From: Latrodectus hesperus
Lineage: Eukaryota; Arthropoda; Arachnida; Araneae; Theridiidae
Assembly: GCA_037975125.1 (NCBI GenBank)
Contig: CM075854.1
Span: forward strand, 68,843,261-68,907,260
Direction: 5' to 3'
DNA length: 64,000 nucleotides
Part shown: positions 1-15,524 of the stretch, piece after piece
Numbering within the stretch: the stretch's first letter is position 1
How the letters are laid out: the number at the start of each line of letters is the position of its first letter
Made by a program: the position numbers and the translations under genes
Notes under the pieces: generated by a model
The model's database searches: none
The model's input: only the letters and a program-made list of their open reading frames with translations
What the model was told of the DNA's origin: nothing

Positions 1-2548
<2,548 letters not shown>

Positions 2549-4950
2549 TTGGTTAAAAAATTATTCCCCATCATTTTGACTTTCCTGAAAATTATATTCA
2601 AAGTATACTCAATTTTTTATTAGCTTATATATATTTGCCAAATAACCATAATTTCAAAGATAATCTAATCTATTTGAAATTTTACAAAATTATTTAGGCA
2701 CTATAGGAAAATCTTGTACATATTTGATTTGTTACGAAATCAACATTTGCCTTCAAGACTTTACAAAAGAAAAAATAGTTTAGAACTTTTCTTATACATT
2801 TCTTTCACATTTTTGTTCAAGAAATACAAAGTAACAAATATTATGGTGCCTTAATACGTTATCTTTTTTTTACTGCTTCATAAATAAAACTTTAAGCAGT
2901 TAAAAATATAGAAAAAATTATTTTATACTTAGTTTTTGACTTGAGTGCATATTCGCTTACATTTTATTTCTTTAAATTTGAAAAGTATCTTTTGTAATTC
3001 CTCTAATATAAAGAACACTAATATAAGAAAGTATAAAATGTCGTCATCTAAAATGCATTTAATAGAATTATTTAATAATTGGGACAATAAGCATATAAAT
3101 ATTTATATAGAAAATATTTGTAAAATATTAAATTTCCATGTCGTACATAAAGACACACACAACTCAGTTTAATATTTTTAGTAAAAACAATACAAAAATC
3201 AATGTTTTCTACTTAATATTATTTTCAAACTTGACATCTGTGCTTGCAATGCATTTCATTTTTTATTTCATAAAAGTAAATAAACACACAAATAATAATA
3301 ATTAAGGCTTATAAAACTTAAGAAAATCTCAAAAATTTTCAAACTGAAATTATATTAAGTACATAGTCACAAAATATTTGATCTTCACACTTTCAATAAA
3401 AATTTTTTGTCTGATTTTAAGACTTTTGTTTTTTATTATCTAAAACCTAAACAGAAAAAGGAAATGGGAATAATTTTTCAGCATTGCTTTACTTTTCACC
3501 ATTTAAAAAACTTGGGGCAACAAAGTTCAGAGTGCATTGCATCCTGGTGGAGTTACAACAGCTATTTTAAACGATATCTAAAAAGCATCAAAAAAGCATT
3601 TTAAATGAATTGCATCAACAAAAATGTAAAATTAAAAAAAAAGAAATGAGATATGTTGTTACTTATTGAAGACTTTCATTAATCAAATACGTGAAATTAG
3701 CTATATATATTTTTACATAAATAATAATATAAATAAAATGAGTTCAACTCCATTCCTTTAAAATAATAATTTCAAATTCAAAATTAAGAAATGCTCTTTT
3801 TGTCATTGTATATTTTGTTTAAACATATTTTTAAACAGTAAGTAAATTATATTGATATATACCATATTCTAAATTTATTACATTAATGATTATTAGAAAA
3901 TTTAATAAAAATTTTCTTCATCATCCTATTCAAGACAAATAATTAACTTACAATTACTCCATTCAAATCTATAAATATCACTAAATTTCATCGAGTTATT
4001 TATTATTCTATTTTATATTAAATAGTTAAGTTTCAATTTTATTATTAAATTGTTATTAAATTATTATGTGTATCACTCATTTATTTTAATCAATGTCAGG
4101 AAATATTAATCTTGAAAGAACATGAGAAAAATTGAAAAGGTATTACAGAAATATGTTAAATGTATTGTTGCTAGAAAAGATTATGAAGAAACTGATTTAA
4201 CAGTAGAAATACTTATTTCTTGTGTCTTGATATGAAAACTTTGCTTATGTTGCTATGCTTTCTGAAATATGAATCATAATGTATGTGTTTTAGGAAATGT
4301 AATAAAATTATAAAAAATTGATGTGTCACTTGTTATTTATATTTTTACTCTACAAATGATACAACAATATATTATTTACATTTAAATAATTTTGATAAAT
4401 GAATCCAATGATTTTAATATTGCATAGAAATTTTGCAACCAGTTGAAGTAGTTTAAAAGTTCCTTTATAAGAAACAAAATGTGTTCCCTTTTTATATAAC
4501 TACCAGAACAGATAATGAATTATAAATAACAATCTTAGTTTCACAAAGAAATTTATGACTAGGTTTTGGAAAAATATTAAAGCTAAAAAAAGAATTTAAA
4601 AAAAAAAAAAAAACAGTGTTAGTTTGATCAAAATGTGAGTAAATAAAATCAATGTATAGAATAAACTTCAAATATTATGATTCTCAAATGACTTTTCCAT
4701 ATTCATTTAGTAAAAGAAAAAGGTGAATCAAACATATATCTAAAGTAATAGAAAATTCCTTGTAATTCAAAACATAACGATTTATTGTGTACAGTTGCAA
4801 AAGCGAATAAAAAGAAAATTATAAATAAAATAATCAAGACATCATCTTTGCTTTTATACTCTTTAAAGAAAGCAGTTTTCACGCAACTTTAACCCAGACT
4901 AGAATTTAGTATACCAATATTAAAAAGCTAAGTTGCAAGCCCTCTAAACA
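2549..4950. other. AT-rich non-coding stretch
   Basis: No gene or mobile element is recognised. A poly(A) run of about 16 sits near 4598-4613. The open frames at 2945-3172 and 3407-3604 are short and unrecognised. Confidence 0.55.
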
Positions 4951-4954
4951 ACCG

Positions 4955-5170
4955 ATCAATGGAGGAGAGGTTAGCGCATCCTTAACTACGAAGCAATAGG
5001 TTTCAGGCCTGGATGTTCTTTTTTCTCTCCCTTTGTTTTTCTTTATCCCTTCACTTTCGGGGCGAAGATAGCATACCCACTGGATGCCCCAGTGTATAAG
5101 ATGACATCACCTTCACCCATTATAGCACTGAATAGATATACCTTAAAGACAGACGGACATTAGAAAAAAA
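4955..5170 (+). mobile_element. tRNA-derived SINE relic
   Basis: A run resembling a tRNA gene starts near 4965. An A-box-like segment (GGTTAGCGCATCC, about 4969-4981) is followed after about 20 bases by a B-box-like segment (GGTTTCAGGCC, about 4999-5009). After that comes non-tRNA sequence of higher complexity than its surroundings, up to about 5170. Spacing and order fit the internal RNA polymerase III promoter of a tRNA-derived SINE. No 3' A-tail or target-site duplication is obvious, so boundaries are approximate. It could also be a diverged tRNA pseudogene. Confidence 0.5.
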
Positions 5171-5174
5171 ATAT

Positions 5175-8100
5175 TCTAGACATGGTTTTCCTCATTTTAC
5201 AAAATATTTACTACGATAAAATGCAGACTTCAATACTTCAGAGTTTTATTAATGAGCAAAGTCTATTTACTATCGATTTTTAAGCGAATTCTCCAAACAC
5301 TATTAGCAGAATAATAATAATAATGTAGAAAAACATGAATAATTAAATAGAGAAGTGCTAGTAACTAGGAAGTAAAATATCAGTAACCAAGTAGAAAAAC
5401 ATACTTAGAAACGTCAATAAACAGACTTTAGTATAGGCACAAACAAGAAAAACATCAGTAGAAAAGCTGTAAAACATCATTAGTAGCACTAGTCCCAGAA
5501 AACTGACCAGTGAACTGCATAGATTACAGAAAATCACTTTCTATACTGTAGAAATGGGGTTATGGGTTCTTAATCTAGTAAAGTACTTAAAACTCATTTT
5601 CCCAAATTATAAAAATAGATAAGAAGTAAACTTTTAAGTTGGAAATAAAAAACGCAGCATTATGTCATTACGTTCAGCATATTTATAAATTAAATGTGAT
5701 CTTTTAAACCAACATAAGTCGTCAAAAATAACTTGTGTTTTAAAATGCCGTGAATCAGAGTTTTTATTCAAAATGTACAGTCATATACAAACAAGAACCT
5801 CCATAAAATTATTCATGAAATATTTGACTAGAAATATTTAGCAAATTTATTATTATTTTTTTGCATGAAAAAATATTACTATTATGAATAAACTAAGTTG
5901 ATTTGTTTAAGCCGCATTAACAGTTTGTTTCTATTATATTACGAAGTAATATTTTTAACACACTATAATTTATATATACAGTGATTATAATACCAGTAAT
6001 AATGAATAATGAAAAAATACACTTGTATCTCTGAAGTTAAGTATTAAGGATAGGACCTTTACATCATATTTGATATCAAATAACATTCAAAGCTCAATGA
6101 AACGTTTTGTTAAATATTATGTTTCCTTTGATTTATAAAATACTTTCTGATGTTTCTTAAAATGAGCGCAGTAATAAACGTGATCTATGCATATTGAAGT
6201 GCATTACAAATACATATCAAATTTTTAATAAATTTACACTTTAAGATAAAAGAAATGTAAATTAAATTGAGCGATAGATTAAATATTTTATAAAATATTG
6301 TGTTGAAAACTTAAGTTATTTACCTAGACTTGATGAGAGTTCATTTTGTAAGTTTTATGAGAAAGTAAATTTATCCTATATTTTTGATTTTTATAAGCAT
6401 ATCATAGATAAAACCATGTAAAGCTTTAAATTGTAAACGCCTAGAGCATTTAGAATATAGGCTAAGCATTGACAGTACTTTACAAACGGGAACTTTTTGG
6501 AGATTTTAAAATGATTTCCAATTTAAATAACATCATGAACCTCTTTATTTTAAATTACATTATTCGCCAAAATATAAAAAATAAGCTTTTAAGAAACTGC
6601 TGTTTTAAATTATTCTAAGCATTGAAATGTTATAAAATTAATTTTTAAAGTAAAATAAGTTGGTATTTTTAGCCAGAAAAATTTCAGTCAAACTTAAAAG
6701 CAAATTATTTAAATTTTGAAAAACAAATAAAAAAAATTATAATTAAAACACTTGCAGCAAATGGTTTTTAGGCTAAGTCAGCTGTAACTTAAAAATATAT
6801 AATCTATATAAATTAAAATACTTATTTCTGATGAAAATTAAACTATAGATTTTATCTCAAGCTTTAATGGATATTAAATAATGCAGCATTTTCTTTTTTG
6901 CTTCTATTAGACATTCTTAATCATAAAATATTTCAGTAAATGTTGAGTAATTTTTATGGAAATTAATTATTTTGATTCAACCCGAGTAAATTAAGTTACA
7001 ATAAATTAACTTATAATAATAAGTTTGAATAACACTGGTCATTCGCGTTGAGACAGGAATGACCAGTCTCTTAACTCTGAAGTTAGTTAGTTCTTTAGAT
7101 ATTTTAAACTGCAAAAGCGCACTTCACTGAAAATTTAAAATGTATCTTAATTGCCTTATAACATACATTTTAAAAACTAAGTTTATATTTAAAAAAGATA
7201 TTTAGATAGTTTTCTTATGAAATATTTAACAGTGTAATTTATTTGTATTTGTGTGTATAGATTATTTGAAACAAATGGATTTCTGTATATAGTATGCAAA
7301 TATATGTTGATAAGAACATATAAATTCATTTTAATTAGATCTCCTTATGTTTCACATGTAAAAAAAAATTATACAGCATGTCTTTATGAAATAAGAACCA
7401 CTTATTACACAGAATAAGAAAAAAATAAAGTTTAATTTAAAAAATATTTTCAGGGATTATAAGAAGAATGATTCAAATTCCCTGTATTAAAAACAACTAT
7501 TTCGGAAACTAGAGGATAAGAGAAATGATTCTGTTCCACTAATACTCTAGTAAGGTGTATAATACATATTTATAGGTTTTTCCTACTTATCTAACAGATT
7601 CCGAAACTAAATCATTCATGATCTTTTTTTTATTTTTTACAAAAGCTTTGACTATCAAATGCCAAACTTTTTTCCTGGGAATAACGTTGAAATATATTGT
7701 TAGACGGTCTATCACACATATGACTCTGTGAATCATGAAAACAACTTTTATAAGAATGGTGCTATCAAATGGAGGAATTCTCCAGCCGAGGGCATTTGAA
7801 TAGTCTAGTCTCTTCATTAAGAAACTGCACTTTAAACTCCCTCAATTTTAAAAAAAAGTCTTTTTCTTGGTTTTAAAGAAAAAAAAAAGGTTTATTTGAA
7901 ACTCTGTTCCAGACGTTGTAAAACAGGAAGATATTGAATTTGAATCATTTCAGAACTCCGTATCTATAGTTTTTTTTATCAGATATTTTCTAACAGCTTA
8001 GAATTTTTTTTATTTTATATATATTTTAAATTTTGAACAAATAGTTTATTTTATGCAATTAATTTAATAAACTAGAAATGGTCATAATGAAAATTAACAT

Positions 8101-8885
8101 TATTCTATTTTGTATAGTTCCATGCGTGAAATATTATTTCATTTTGAATTTTAAACAGTGTAAGCAAAAAAAATTTCTTCTTAATTACACCGAAATTGAT
8201 TTTCTGTTAGAAAACGATTTGTATATTCGATGTTATTAATATTATTCTAAGTATTTGTTTCAAAAAGTACTGTTTTGAAATACTTTATCATTAAAGAAAA
8301 ATAAAAAACATTGAAAAAGTTAGTTTTGTTCAGGAAGATGAAAAGTAAACTTGCATACAAAATCATACGTATATGAAATGCATAAAATGTATATATAGCA
8401 GTTTTTTTACATGATGCAAATAACAGAAGTTTAAAATAAACTTTTAACAATCTAAATACTTTGTAGGAGAAATGAAAATAAAACAGCTATATTAATTATA
8501 CTAAGCCAAGGAAATTAACTCTCATTTCTTCAAGAAAATGAATTTATTATGTTAATATTTTAGCACATCCATTTTCTGATCTTCGTTCAATGTTATTTTG
8601 TATAATACCAGGTTGAGTCTTTTATTTTATTTGTATTCATTGTAACTAATTCTAAATGCAGGGATTAAATATTTGCATGAAAATTTACTAATATAGAATT
8701 TTATATTCCTCAATTCTTTTTCTGTGGAAATTTTTTGCTTTGAAAAGCATATTTATGAGTTGCTTGATTATTTTAGTTATCTTAAAATTTTACATTTGAT
8801 AGAGAAAATTATAAAGCATATTAAGAGGTAAATTTTGCTTAAAAACGATTCCAACGCTTCTGACTATTCAAGCTAACAGTTGAAT
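5175..8885. other. AT-rich non-coding stretch
   Basis: No gene is recognised. The only notable local structure is a perfect 10-bp inverted repeat at 7035-7066. Open frames at 7587-7817 and 8247-8450 (both minus) are short and unrecognised. Confidence 0.55.
7035..7066. repeat. 10-bp perfect hairpin
   Basis: CTGGTCATTC at 7035-7044 is the exact reverse complement of GAATGACCAG at 7057-7066, leaving a 12-base loop. The stem is more GC-rich than the surrounding DNA. Function unknown. Confidence 0.75.
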
Positions 8886-8889
8886 TTAT

Positions 8890-9004
8890 CTATGGCACGT
8901 GTGTACTGAGGAAGTCGGACTCCACACCTAAATATGGTTCAATTGGAGAAGTGGAGCAGCGCACCCCATAATGCCAACCTAGCTGGCACACAACAAAAAC
9001 AATT
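8890..9004 (+). mobile_element. 5'-truncated SINE 3' end (probable)
   Basis: A high-complexity block of about 110 bp inside AT-rich DNA ends in an ACAACAAAAACAATTG tail. The segment from GGAAGTCGGACTCC through CAACCTAGCTGGCACACAAC resembles the 3' part of a SINE that I recall being repeated in spider genomes. No A box or B box is preserved, as expected for a 5'-truncated copy. The family assignment is from memory and tentative. Confidence 0.45.
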
Positions 9005-10955
9005 GAATTTATATCTCACAGCGCTTTTTAGTTCTTTAATACTCGAAAGTAAAATATTTAACTTTTTCTTCTAAATACATACAATTAATATACTACTGAA
9101 GTAGGTAGTTTTTGACAGATTATTTTGAATAAGTATCCATTTTTTATTTTGATAAAAATATTTGCCACTATGAGAAACTAATAAAATTTTTCATGCCAAT
9201 AATATGAAACATGGTTTTGTTAAGAACATTTTATATTTTGCAAATACTTACGAAAATGTTTTACTTTGTTAAACTTAAAAAAAAATTTCATTTCTTTATT
9301 TAATAGAAATGTATTTTTATTAACTTTGAGTTTTTAATATTTCAAAATTCACATCCTTAAAAATTGTATACATTTTGCTCGTTAGACATCTTAATGTATA
9401 TTTTGATAATTATTAGCGATTTAAGCATAAGTAATTTCTCCAAGACCTTTATACAGTGATATAACAAAGTTAATATTGAAATAAATTACAAAAACGAAAA
9501 AAATAAAGAAGATGCAAAATTATCTGAATCACTCCGAGGAGTAGTAGTCATTTTTCTCTGCCTAGCAAGACCGATTTTAATCATATGATTTTAGACTATC
9601 AAATCATTAATTCTAATAGTTTTACTCCAATTTCACAATTTAGCAAAAGTTTATTAGGAGGTTTTTAAATATTCTGTATATATTATATTAATATGAGATT
9701 AATTTTTTTCGTCATATAATAATTGCGTTAATTTTCCATTGAGTGAAGAGCTTATGATCACTTATAATATTCTTAGTACCAGTAATCTAATTATTAGTGT
9801 GTCTAAATTTATTGACTAAAATGGTAACGTTGCTATTTTGTTACATTTAAATACATTTTGAAGGTTATATGCATCACAACATTGCATACAGATTACGCTG
9901 TAACACTTTCATATTACCAAAGTGTCGAGTAATGTCGATGATTTCTAAATTTCTATAGCAATTCTAAGATATAAAGTATTCTGCTATTATGTAGATTGCT
10001 GCTTTATTTATATTTATCAAACTATTTATTATTATAAGAATATGATTTCTAGTTTTTTAATTAAGATATTATTAATTATCAAGTGAGACAGATAATTATC
10101 AGAGACATTTTATCAAGTGAAAAATATGCTTCTTACAAAATACAAAAGGTATTCAACTTTGTAGAAATTAAACATTTTCGGTCAGTTAAGTCAGAAGTAG
10201 CTTAATTTTCTACCCTTCCGAACAATTTCAGAACTTTGTTGATCGTAAAATTTTTTAATGGCTTACAATTTTAAGTACCCAATTTACTGCAATAGTTAAG
10301 TGCTTTTTTACATACTGTGGGATTGTATTTATAACACTAATCTGATGTTATTATGGCTTTTTGGAGAAAATAAGTTATCTTCGTTTCAAAAAAATTATTC
10401 ACCTTAAAATATATACCAAATCATAACTTGGTGAGATAATAGCTTCAAAAACAACTATATGCCTATCTCTAACTCTGAAAGTTTTAATTTCCAATAACTG
10501 GATGTCAAAAGCAAATTTAAAGCAGAAAATAATGATCCTTAACCTCTTTGAGGAAGAGAAGATTTAAAATATAACTAAATAGATCTATAGGTTTTTTTAG
10601 TTTTTGTTTTTCTTTAAATTCTTCTTTAAGTAGTTTTGAAATATTGCATCAATGTGCTGGCTTAAAACTTATTTATTACAAAAGAGTTAAAATTAAGTAC
10701 GATTTCTTTTTCGAAACCTTTTTTAAAAATTTTCCTTTCAAAACTTACACCACAATGAGTGAATTGCAGAGTTGTTTTGAAGATTTTAAAGTATATTAAT
10801 AACTAAAAAGTAATCATAAAATTTTATTTCAAAGTTGATTTCCTTTGACAAATGATACATAATTTTTCAATAACATTTAAAAATTGTTCTTTTAAATAAA
10901 TAAATAATTTGTAACTTGAAAACATTAACTTGTATATACCACACACATAATATTT
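9005..10955. other. AT-rich non-coding stretch
   Basis: No gene, mobile element or RNA gene is recognised. Sequence is AT-rich and of low complexity in places. Confidence 0.55.
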
Positions 10956-10959
10956 TGTT

Positions 10960-11720
10960 ATTTAAATCACACTAGAGAGAGAGTATAGCTGTGGCCCTGT
11001 AAGAATTTAATGAATTCTCATTTTATATAGAATTTCAAAATCTATTGATTTTGTTTCCTCCGAGAGACTGAAAACCTATTACAGATTATGCGCGAAGCTT
11101 TAAACGAGAATAGATTTTCAGAAAGTATATATAAAATATCTTTCTCAGCCTCTATCCTGCTCTAAAAGAAAGCAATTTTTGAATTTCGAGTTGCTTTATC
11201 CCTGTGGAAGCTGTGAAAGTAAACGATGTGTGACGACGTTGTATGCTTTAGAAATTCCTTGTGCAAAAGGAGCAAAGAAAAATAAACTCGTTTTAAACCA
11301 TTTTCCCAACCGTAGAGCTGCCAGAATAAACTGAAAAATTCTCTTCACCGAGTAAGAGTTTTCTGGGATCGAAAAAAAAAATGAGGTCGTACGGTAAAGT
11401 AATTAAAACATGCGTACTAATTAGTTTCGCTCAGTGACTTCCAATTAGAGATGTTCACAGCTTTTCATCACAAGGAAATTATTTAAATTAGCCCACATTT
11501 ACACCGTATTAAACGGTAAAAGATTATTGCATAGAGGTGGATTTATTTGAGATCCAAAATAGAAATAAATAATTAACGAGATTAATTGGGTCTGTGAAAA
11601 ATGTCAGTATTCATTAGCAACTGAAAAATGTCACGTTTAAAAGTGCAAATCCATTTCAAATGGATTCTGTCTTCAAAACAAGCATAAATGCCAATTAGTT
11701 GTTTGGTGATACGGATATAA
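10960..11720. other. Higher-complexity non-coding block
   Basis: This block has more balanced base composition than its surroundings and no open frame of note. It holds several homeodomain-type cores (AATTAG and TAATT, for example near 11415-11450 and 11570-11590) and few simple repeats. This is the look of conserved non-coding DNA near developmental genes, but that is inference; conservation cannot be judged from one sequence. Confidence 0.3.
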
Positions 11721-12588
11721 CTTTATTTCTTTCGCGCGAAAAATAAGTATAATTAAATTTAACTTTATCTGAAGTTAAATTGAATAAGCTGAAAATAAGT
11801 TATCTTACATTGCAAGTTATTTTCTATTAATTAAAGTGAAATTTTACTTTGACAAGAAAGTTTGTACTTCTCAATAAACTATTTTAGATATTTCACAAAT
11901 TTTCAATTGTTCTACAGTTAAATTAAAAGTAGCTGATAAAAGCTTTTTAGTGCACAATGACATAACATTATATTATAATTATATACATGTACTGTATAAA
12001 TAAAATATGTATACTGTACTGTGTTTTATTTTAGTATAAAGATGGGAAAATCATTTGATTTCTTGAATATTATATTACATAATCAACAAATATAATGGAA
12101 CTAGAATTGAGTAAAGTATTTGTGTAATATACATCAAATGCATGGAAAAAATTAAAAATCACACAAACTAAAGTTATTGTAATCTGTAGTAAGTGTTAGG
12201 ATTTAAAATTGTTTTATCTTTTTCGAAATTATAGTTTTCGAAATCATTTGAAACTTCCTAAATAAATAACAAATCATAAATATAAGTTATATATTAAAAC
12301 TGTATACAGTGTCTTTTTTAGGAAGACTATAACTCTAGGTTACGAAAATTTCAACTACCACCAATTTTGGTAGGAAATAAAGAATGAAGCATTGAACTCT
12401 AAAAGAAATCTATTTAATGTCCTAGCAGACTAGGCAACTGAGATTGCAAGTATTTTCGACTGTTACATGTAGCATTGCTTTCTATAACAAACAACTCTCT
12501 GTAGAGTCAAATTACAACAGAAAGGGCCAATTAATAAGCCTTGAAATATTGTTAGTGTTTCCTGAAGTAACTTTTGAATTTTATACAA

Positions 12589-12617
12589 CACTACTGGCCA
12601 TTAAAATTGCTACACCA
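12589..12617 (+). repeat. Left terminal inverted repeat of Tc1 element
   Basis: 29 bp, identical to the reverse complement of 13799-13827. It is the expected transposase binding and cleavage end. Confidence 0.95.
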
Positions 12618-12723
12618 ATAAGGAATGCAAATAACAGAACGATATTTATTGGACACATGCATTATAGTGGAAAGAACAAGTGATTAGATTTACAGGAAAT
12701 TAGGATATATAGATCTTGAGAAA

Positions 12724-13595
12724 TCAGTACCCAGAGCAGCTACCTCTGGCTGCAATAACAGCATTTATCCGCCTAGGCATGGAGTCAAACAGAGATTGTA
12801 TGGCATGTACGGGGATCTCAGTCCATGCAGCTTCAACACTATGCCACAGTTCATCTACAGTAGTGGATGGTGAGTGATGGCGTGCCAATCGCTCGGCAAC
12901 CATTGACCACACGTTCTTAATTTGTGACAGATCAGGAAAACGTGCTGGTCAGGGTAACAGTCGAACCTGTTCTGCATCAAGGAAGCTCAGAACAGTACGG
13001 GCAACATGCGGTCGTGCATTATCCTGTTGAAACAAAGCATTAGGGAGGCCTCGAAGATAGGGCAGAGCCACGGGCCTTAACACATCGGAAATGTAACGGT
13101 TGCTATTCAAAGTGCCGGTAATGCGAACAAGATGTGATCGAGACGTGTATCCAATGGCACCCCATACCATCACTCCAGCAGATGCTCCTGTCTGTGACGC
13201 AGCGTCAATGGTAGCCGAAGCCATGGTCGCCGTGCAGACAATCCATGCTGCTGCAAATGTCGTCGAACTATTCGAGCAGAAACTTGTTGCCTTGCAAATG
13301 ACTCCATTTCTCAACTCAGGGTTCGTGACGTGGCTGTACAATCCCTTGTGACCATGCGGATAAGATGCCTGTCTTCTCTGCTGTTGGTGATGGGGGTTCG
13401 CTGAGATCCTGCATGACATTCCGTATGATTGTCCTGAACCCATCGATTCCATATTCTGCTAACAGTCATGGGGTCTCGACCGACGCGAGCAGCAGTATTG
13501 CGGTACGATAAACCGCAATCCCGGTAGGCTATAATCCTTCCTCGATCAAAGTCAGACACGTGCTGATAGGCATTTCTTCTTCTTACATGAAGCAT
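12724..13595 (-). pseudogene. Broken Tc1-type transposase
   Basis: A DDE transposase relic read right to left. It starts at the Met codon at 13593-13595 (MLHVRRRNAY) and ends at the TGA at 12724-12726. The N-terminal part (about residues 11-50, SDFDRGRI through TVSRIWNRW) is the helix-turn-helix DNA-binding region, and the second catalytic Asp is visible in QQDNARPHV. Lesions: an in-frame stop after SRTLS (about 13311); an internal deletion near 13185 that shifts the frame and removes the region expected to hold the first catalytic Asp; a Trp-to-stop change at 12949-12951; and Lys (codon 12916-12918) where the family has the third catalytic residue, normally Glu in PIENVW. The protein cannot be functional. 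The C-terminal frame (SMVAERLARH through ARGSCSGY) is otherwise well preserved, so decay is fairly recent. Confidence 0.92.
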
Positions 13596-13798
13596 TACAA
13601 CAACTTTCTTTTCCGAAAACAACGTTGAAACGGGAATTAAGTATGAGAAAACTGCTGTCAAATCTCTGGTTTTATACACATTGTAGATGTCGCTACTGTC
13701 GCCTGCTTTGTATGAATGCGCTGAAAATCTTATCATTTGCACATCACAGCAAGTTCTACCTGTCATGCAAATTTCACGTGTGTAGTGTGCCGCTTTCC

Positions 13799-13827
13799 TG
13801 GTGTAGCAATTTTAATGGCCAGTAGTG
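13799..13827 (-). repeat. Right terminal inverted repeat of Tc1 element
   Basis: 29 bp, exact inverse of 12589-12617, followed by TA at 13828-13829. Confidence 0.95.
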
Positions 13828-13913
13828 TATATAGAGAAACACAACAAATGAAATAAAGGCTTATAGTCTGTGCCTAAAATGTTTTAGAGTAACTGCGTGT
13901 GTACCCTTTTGTA

Positions 13914-14124
13914 TTGGGTTTTTCGGAAAGTAATTTGGTTTTACTGACCTGGATAAGTTTTTTACTAGTAAAACCAACTATTTTATGAGTGTGGAATCAT
14001 ATACCACCAAAAAGATGGTAGAAAGTATATGATTAAAATTTACAACATACCATTCAATAAAATTTTTGTTAGTTATACCTATTCCAGTTTCATAAAAAAC
14101 GAAATTACTTACCGAACAACCCAA
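13914..14124 (+). mobile_element. Mariner-derived MITE, copy 1
   Basis: A 211-bp element flanked by TA on both sides (13912-13913 and 14125-14126). Its terminal inverted repeats are about 30 bp with a few mismatches; the left end starts TTGGGTTTTTCGGAAAG and the right end is the inverse of TTGGGTTGTTCGGTAAG. The interior includes the palindrome TTTTACTAGTAAAA. Reading the plus strand at 14004-14027 gives PPKRW, stop, KV, which matches the conserved C-terminal LPxRWQKV motif of mariner transposases with the Gln codon turned into TAG. It is therefore an internal-deletion derivative of a mariner element and not an unrelated TIR pair. A second copy lies at 41137-41344. Confidence 0.88.
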
Positions 14125-14129
14125 TATAT

Positions 14130-15520
14130 TTAAATAAACCATTGTATAAACTTGAATTATTAGCAAGACGCTTAAATATTAGGTTCAATTGTTTGCAGAT
14201 AATTAAATCCAAGCTATAAAAATGAAAACGTCAGCTACTGATCTTGTACAATAACAGTATCTTCTTCAGTGAGCTTTCTCACTTAAATAAATACAGAGAA
14301 AATTGAATTTAATATAAATCATTTGAAAACAAGTTTATATACTGAATTAGCCACACACACACAAGTCTGTAATGCAGTTTTACACCGAACATACTCAGTT
14401 TGTTGTGATCGAGATGTGGTTGTTACCACACTTTCCCAAGCATCAGAATGTAAGTACTACGTTCTATGAAATTCAGGAGAGTTGATCACTCTTTCTTAAA
14501 AGTCACAGAAAGTCGTGTTAACATTCTGGTGTTTGTAATGAATTTGGAGTCTCTCTAAATATCAATTCTAAATAAATTAAGTTATTAAGAATTGTATAAA
14601 ATCAAATTTATGTTAAAAATATGTGCAATCTCTGTCAAAAAATAAAGTACACTTTAAGATATACTTATTTAAGATATTTTAAAACAAATTATCGTAACTC
14701 TCTTCCTTAATAAATAATTTGTTTTTGTATAGAGCAACCTATGAATTGTTTTGATATTTAGAGAATTTTGAAACACAAAATCTCTCTTATTCTTACCGTA
14801 CTTAATTTCATTGTGATCTCATTTTCTCTCGGTCTTTTGTGATTAGAAAAAACTGAAATTACAATGATGCAATTATATCACATGAAGCACGCGATGCCTG
14901 CTTTGAAAGCAAGTTTTCCAAAAATGTATATTTTTTTATCTACCTATGAAACTCCTCTTCTGTTCCCACTCACTCCCCAGCCCCTGTTATATGGTATATT
15001 TATAATAAATGAAGTTACTATAAAGAAGGCTATAATTTTGATCTCTAAGTATTATGATTCCTTTTTAAAAGTCATTATGAGTTGTTTGTAACAATATTTA
15101 ACTCTATACTTGAGTGGTCTATTCATTGCTTTTGCATTAGAAACAATTTTCTAAATGTTTTGCTTGTAAGTAGATAGTGATAATACCGAACAACAAACCA
15201 AATTAGATCCAATCTAAAATATTTAACTTCCTAACTATTCACTTTCACAAAGTGTAGATCAATTCTTATAAAATAGATGTTTACGGAAAATTTGTTTCGT
15301 ATCAATACAATTGAGTTGCTTATGCTCATATTTTTGTAATGTTTCTTTCAATAACTCTTAATATATTTTAAACATGTTTTTCTAGCAAACAGTAATTTAT
15401 TATTCATGAACTTTTATTAAAAATATAAAAATATTGATTATATTCTAAATAATATCAGAATATTTACAAATAAACATTTTAGACCTTGTCTTAAGCTCAT
15501 TTAAGACACGCATTTCGTTA
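14130..15520. other. AT-rich non-coding stretch
   Basis: No gene is recognised. The part at 14340-14520 is somewhat more complex but shows no coding or transposon signature. The open frame at 14864-15091 is short and unrecognised. Confidence 0.5.
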
Positions 15521-15524
15521 AATA

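Larger units (their letters stand above)
12589..13827 (-). mobile_element. Internally deleted Tc1-type transposon
   Basis: The element is bounded by perfect 29-bp terminal inverted repeats, 12589-12617 (starts CACTACTGGCCATT) and 13799-13827. The right flank is TA; the left flank is AA, so the TA target duplication typical of Tc1/mariner has probably lost one base to mutation. The body is a broken transposase gene on the minus strand. At 1239 bp it is shorter than full-length relatives, and an internal deletion near 13185 removes the part that would hold the first catalytic Asp. The near-perfect ends could still be recognised by a transposase made elsewhere. Confidence 0.93.

Noticed and set aside
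13100..13351. Plus-strand frame of 83 codons
   Set aside because: Antisense to the Tc1 transposase relic.
12949..13452. A 167-codon minus-strand frame as one protein
   Set aside because: Only the part after the deletion junction near 13185 is in the transposase frame; the N-terminal part is the wrong frame of the same gene.
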